In this document: piece after piece, positions 59,401-64,000 of the stretch
How the letters are laid out: each line of letters begins with the position of its first letter
Position numbering within the stretch: position 1 is the stretch's first letter
Translations under genes and position numbers: made by a program
The notes under the pieces: generated by a model
Told to the model about the DNA's origin: nothing
Seen by the model: the letters and a program-made list of their open reading frames with translations, nothing else
Database searches by the model: none
Assembly (NCBI RefSeq): GCF_963422355.1
Contig: NC_085085.1
Location: 14,422,985-14,486,984 of the forward strand
Reading direction: 5' to 3'
Source: Corticium candelabrum
Lineage: Eukaryota > Porifera > Homoscleromorpha > Homosclerophorida > Plakinidae
DNA length: 64,000 bases

Positions 59401-62400
59401 ATAAATTTTTATTACACATGGATATATTATTTTACATCTACACTTGTGTCATCATGACTAAATTAGGAAAGTTCCACATACAGTCTTATCGTAAAAATAA
59501 ATCATGAAAACTAAACCATGTGATTGCCTTTCACGCACGTTAGTCACATTTTTAAAGATTTATTGGACATCTGTTTTATAAAGGGCTAATAAACTCAGAA
59601 GTAATAATAGAATCATAGTGCTCTCTGTTCGTTGTGGTTAGAGTACAATATAAAATATCTATATAGAAGATTCACACTCTGTCCACCAAATAACCAGACA
59701 AGCAATTGCTGTTGCAATAATCAATAACATAAAAGTACACGTGTGCCTACCAGCAGCTCTAGTTGGGGTCATGTAGAGACGGCTTTCTTTGAAACATCTA
59801 GAATGAAATGGCAATTCAAAATTCTCATGCACTGACATACAGCTCCCAAGTCTTTTGGTACCTGATAAGTACTTTGAGGTCGTCACTAGCAGCACTTAGC
59901 TGCTCCTTTGTCTGTGCTAGCTCTTGTTCAAGATCACTAATCTCCAGCATCAAACTAAAGCCAAATCAAGCACTTAAGTCAAACATATGATAAGCAAAAT
60001 AACTCGTAATTGCTACATAACATAACACCATAGGTCTGTCACATGTGTGATGCCAACTGTCTGTTACCTTTTATGTTGTTCTGAGTCAGTTTCATCATCA
60101 AGTTCCTTTAGCTCATGCATCTTAGAGTACCAACTTCTCTCACACTGACGAACGCTCTCCAGTAAATGACGTGCGTTGTCTTGAAGCTGCATGATGTGAA
60201 CCTTTGGATCTCCAATATCACTCAACTGCAATCTGAAACGCATTCTCTCCACACGTTCAGATGTTTCCTGTCAAGAATTAAGACATTAAACACAACAACT
60301 CAATCTTTACTTATTAAAACTTCCTACCTTCTTCTTTGGTTCCACATACAACAATACATTAGTGACAATGTCTGTGATTATGTGGTATTGAGCCTGTGCA
60401 CCATACTTGATAACCAGACACAAAGCAAGATCAGTAGAAAACACTTACAGAGTTTGTGCAAACTTCTATTTTGGGATGAACCAATGTAAATGTGTTGATG
60501 GGGCCTTCTGATTCTCCAAAACAATATGGAGAGCCTGGAGTAGGCTACATGACAAAATTTACACACAAATTCAAGACTTGAAATGATCTATTCACAGACA
60601 ACAAAGTAAAAGATAGATACATAGATAACTAGGGAGCCAAGTAGCTGGACAAAGGAGTGGCAAGCAGCCAAAAAGACAAGAAAGACAAACGAGAGGCAAG
60701 AAAGTCGGTTGATCAGAAAGTGACAAATCTACAGTTACCAGAACAAATGACTACAGCAATCACACCAAGTACAAACAATACTATTATATCTGTAGTAGAA
60801 TGCAAATTTGACATGTGCATTGCATTGGCTCACTGAAGGCCTGAGCTTGTTTGAAGATTGATCTACTTCTCCACCATAATCGGCATAGTAAATTTGACAG
60901 TCACAATGTGATACAATCCTCTGAAGCTGAGGAGCATCTCCTTGATCTCCACCAACTACAGCAGTCACAATCCCACCTACTGCTGTTCCAGAACCAACCA
61001 GCTCAGAGAAGGAGAGTGAGCTTGTCGAAGCAGTGTCTGAATCAACTCCTACAGACTTTACTTCCAAATTAGAGATGAGGCTTGAAGGTAGCCACTGAAA
61101 TGTATCCATGGAGATTTCAGAGCGCCCATCAACAGGGGCAAAATACTAAACAATACAAGATAGCACCACACATAAACGACACACATATTTGATGCTCTAA
61201 CCTGCATTTTCCCCAGACTTGCTACCAATGATGTCTTAACAACCAATTCTCCACCTTTGTACTGTGGGCAATGTCGACATCCCTTGACTTCAGCTGTACT
61301 GGCTGTGACTATTACCGCACCCTTCGTATCAGTTCCTTTGAATACAACTTGGCTGTTCACCAACTCAACTGCGTATGTACAGAAAACCATTTGACAACAA
61401 AATATGTAATTTTTCAAGTCACACTTACAAAACCACATCCTCTCAATGATGTCATCTTCTGAACAGAGATGAGGTCCGTAAAGATGAGGTCCTGTTGGCT
61501 CTGATGTCTATAAACCACAGACTATTGATACTCACACAGCATGCTTCTAATGATTTATACAACATCAGCTGTTGCAACAAATTTTGTTGATGATTCTTCA
61601 ATGAGTTGATCCAACAATACAGATCCACTGCTGAGACTCTGTCTGCTACTAGATCTCTCTAAAGGTTGGTGCTCAATTCCTGTAGATATTGTCTGGGCCT
61701 ACAACAAAATGTCATCTTTGACAAACACAGACAATGCAGTTGTCAAGCCGAAGAAGACCTGGCCAGCATGAACACTGAGTGCAGCAGATGACAGATTTTT
61801 CTTCAAGACCTACAATGACGCAAACGTTCACAAATAGGAGAGGATGTATAAAATGTGATGAACTGAAGACACATCTTTGTACCTGAGCATTTGTATAAGC
61901 CTCAAACAGTTCAAACAAAACATTTCTTGTTAAGCTTGACCAACAACCTTTACATTCCTCAGCTCTGAATCGATGTTTAAATCCCTACACAAGAGCAATA
62001 AATGATAAACCTTCATGCAACTTACAGAACATGACTAACTTTAATCTCTTCCCACTTCTCATCCTGGTCGTATGTCAGTTTCTCTGAACTGAGAAAGTGT
62101 GACTGTTGACATCTATCCTCGCTCTGATCTGATCTTCTTTCATCACCATCCACAGCTTGCACAACATCAATCTGCACGTCAGTCCATTCAGCATGAGCAC
62201 GAACTGTGTTCCAATCAGATTCAATGCGACGTAGTATTTCTCCAGTGTCAGGCAGTAACGACATACTGTAGAGACCTGTGAAGTAACCAGGACCACACAA
62301 ACATGAAATTCCCTTCTTTTGGACATGTGAACTCCAATAATCCAGCTTTAATTTTGGATAAGAGATAGAGACACTGATATCTCTACAGACAATGTACATG

Positions 62401-64000
62401 CCTGTACAAAACCGCAGATCAACAACAATCAGCAGTTTAGATCTCACTTGTAGTGGCGGCCCAAATTCAGTTTTGTTGGTCTGTCGTTGGCAAACACCCG
62501 GCCTCTTCTAATTGGTCGAGTAACAGCAGTTGTTACCACCTTGTCACACAAACCAAACTAAAGTGTTACATCAGAGACAATGACACATCCTATACCTGCA
62601 AGTTCTGAAGAAAACGCAGTGTGCTAGCATACAACAAACAGCTCGAATGCAATTCTTGTGCCTTTGCAATAGAAATAAATATAGAAACCACATTTTCTAT
62701 TGTTAACTGTAGCTCACTGTGTTCCTTCCGACTTCCAGTGATATTTCCAAATTCAGGTGCTTTGATCGAAAGTGGTAGTATGAATCATGTGACTGCAAAG
62801 GTATAATAAATAATGTTATTTACCCTAAACACAAGTACAGTACAGACTGACCTGGTCACTAAGACAAGGTTCCTTGTCTGGAGCACAAGGCATTACCAAA
62901 TGATGACTGTTGGGATCGCCATTACATAGCCACACAAGTTTGACACTAACATCCATCATAATCAGCAATATTGGCTAACAATATCACACCATACATACCA
63001 TCCTTCAAAGCCAGGAAATGAGATAAACTGACAGTCGTCATACTTGGAAGCGGTCCTGACATTGATCTCGACATCACCACCAAGTTTGAAACATCCTGCA
63101 AATAGCACTAATTAAATACATGGCAATACTAGAGACTCAGAGAATGTAGACTGATTAGCAACCATTGATAAGTACAACAAACTACAAAATGCACGTTCAA
63201 TTAGGTCCTTCATTCTCATTATTCTTACATCTACTATGACTCTATTGGTCTTACTGACTGACGTTCACAAGCCAACTATAGACTAACTATAAAAATGAGG
63301 CTAGCAGCTAAGTAAAAGGCAGACTATAACTAAAGTAGATAGAAATATTTAGATGTGTTGATTACCATTAGACCATTCTCCCTTGAAGTCCCGCCATTCG
63401 AATTCAAGCTGTTCTGACACAGTCTGAGGTAGTAATGATGTCATAAGATGCCAATCAGTGTGAGTAGCATTGATTCCAAGTCTACCATGAAATAGCAACC
63501 GTGACTAGATACAGCAGACAATCATAAAACAGTACCAATATAGAACACCAAGCACTCTAATTTACTTTGTCCCACCATGGAATAGGAGAACTTGGATCAA
63601 GACTAGCCTTGCTTAGCAAATCTGCACATTGTATTCACATTGACACCAACACCTTCGCACACCACAAGAAAGGAAACTCTTACCAAATGCTAAACTGACT
63701 TGTGCAAGTGCTGGCTCAAAAGACGATCCCCATGCAATATCCAATCTCTTCAAATCTGCACAGATGGCAGACAGATGATAAAATGATATAAACACAATAT
63801 ACATAAGTGAATAAGAGCTAGTACAACACACACTGGTAATATAACAACTAGAAGCTTAATAATACAGCCAGACTTCTTTCCTCACCAAAAGTTGCAATAA
63901 ATTAAGAAGTTGAGACTTTATATTTAATACAGCAAAAAATAACCTGCCTTTAGATAGACAAACCAACAACTGACAAACAGACAGATGACAAGACAGATAA
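55766..64000 (-). CDS. BLTP2: BLTP2 (KIAA0100/hobbit) bridge-like lipid transfer protein, C-terminal part
   Basis: Many short exons read in order along the C-terminal half of BLTP2, and the 5' part lies beyond 64000. Landmarks are LKRLDIAWGSSFEPALAQ (63690-63757), SSPIPWWDK followed by LLFHGRLGINATHTDWHLM (63370-63590, the conserved FMP27-type W-D-K motif), GGDVEINVRTASKYDDCQF (63005-63097), QDDGQLDLADVNLEGFNYSR with VHNLLPNSPYR (59140-59360), ITHYFYNTLMKYFFPDK (58800-58890), CFIYIKIPEIPLCVSYK (57115-57180) and EKEKNIEDVENVRVTLPTLE (56990-57058). The last exon encodes LEPRDLASMFDELVG and stops at 55766. BLTP2 is a long RBG-repeat groove protein that carries lipids at ER-plasma membrane contacts. 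No disabling change was seen in the exons read. Confidence 0.87.
56010..56071. repeat. (CA)n microsatellite
   Basis: CA run in the 3'-most part of the BLTP2 gene, in an intron. A further (GT)n run lies at 56381-56412. Confidence 0.95.

Noticed and set aside
1-64000. tRNA or rRNA genes
   Set aside because: Scanned by eye for GTTCGAATC-like T-arm boxes; the hits near 308, 29551, 36374 and 40772 are coding or lack the A box and cloverleaf. A tRNAscan run would settle it.

Overview
This is a eukaryotic, almost certainly animal, genomic window. Genes are split by many GT-AG introns, mostly 60-300 bp with a few of 1-2 kb. The gene set contains metazoan markers: a FRAS1-type extracellular matrix giant, a Deltex E3 ligase with two WWE domains, Mediator MED25 and the ciliary protein TMEM17. 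Compact introns, moderate GC and many (CA)n, (TA)n, (GACA)n and (TAAA)n microsatellites fit an early-branching invertebrate such as a sponge or cnidarian. The species cannot be fixed from sequence alone. There is no sign of prokaryotic operons, CRISPR arrays or viral genes.

Layout. 1-12869 (-): FRAS1 orthologue, cut by the left window edge, with signal peptide, 6 VWC domains, 14 furin-like repeats, 12 CSPG repeats and at least 3 Calx-beta domains. 13250-13897 (+): intronless seven-finger C2H2 zinc-finger gene, head-to-head with FRAS1. 14338-17752 (-): cyclic-nucleotide-gated channel. 18087-20740 (-): elongin B, with a 2.25 kb intron that carries a TA-flanked MITE. 20889-36312 (-): GCN1, the ribosome-associated activator of the GCN2 eIF2alpha kinase. 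36361-38073 (+): Deltex E3 ligase, whose start codon lies only 48 bp from that of GCN1. 39049-42919 and 43472-48793 (-): two tandem MED25 genes with polyglutamine tails. 49256-50503 (+): intronless gene of unknown function. 52220-53980 (+): intronless J-domain/TPR/UBA/RRM protein. 54082-55495 (-): TMEM17. 55766-64000 (-): 3' part of BLTP2 (KIAA0100/hobbit), running off the right edge.

The neighbours do not form an obvious pathway; they are mostly single-copy housekeeping or developmental genes packed closely. The most unusual features are the tandem, diverged MED25 pair with extreme polyQ tails, the J-TPR-UBA-RRM fusion, the intact 6/14/12 domain count of FRAS1 with all 12 CSPG repeats in one 4.7 kb exon, two GC-AG introns supported by protein colinearity, a start codon isolated on its own exon end in ELOB, and a 48 bp gap between GCN1 and Deltex start codons. 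Exon boundaries were read by eye from splice consensus plus family alignment from memory; none is confirmed by transcripts.
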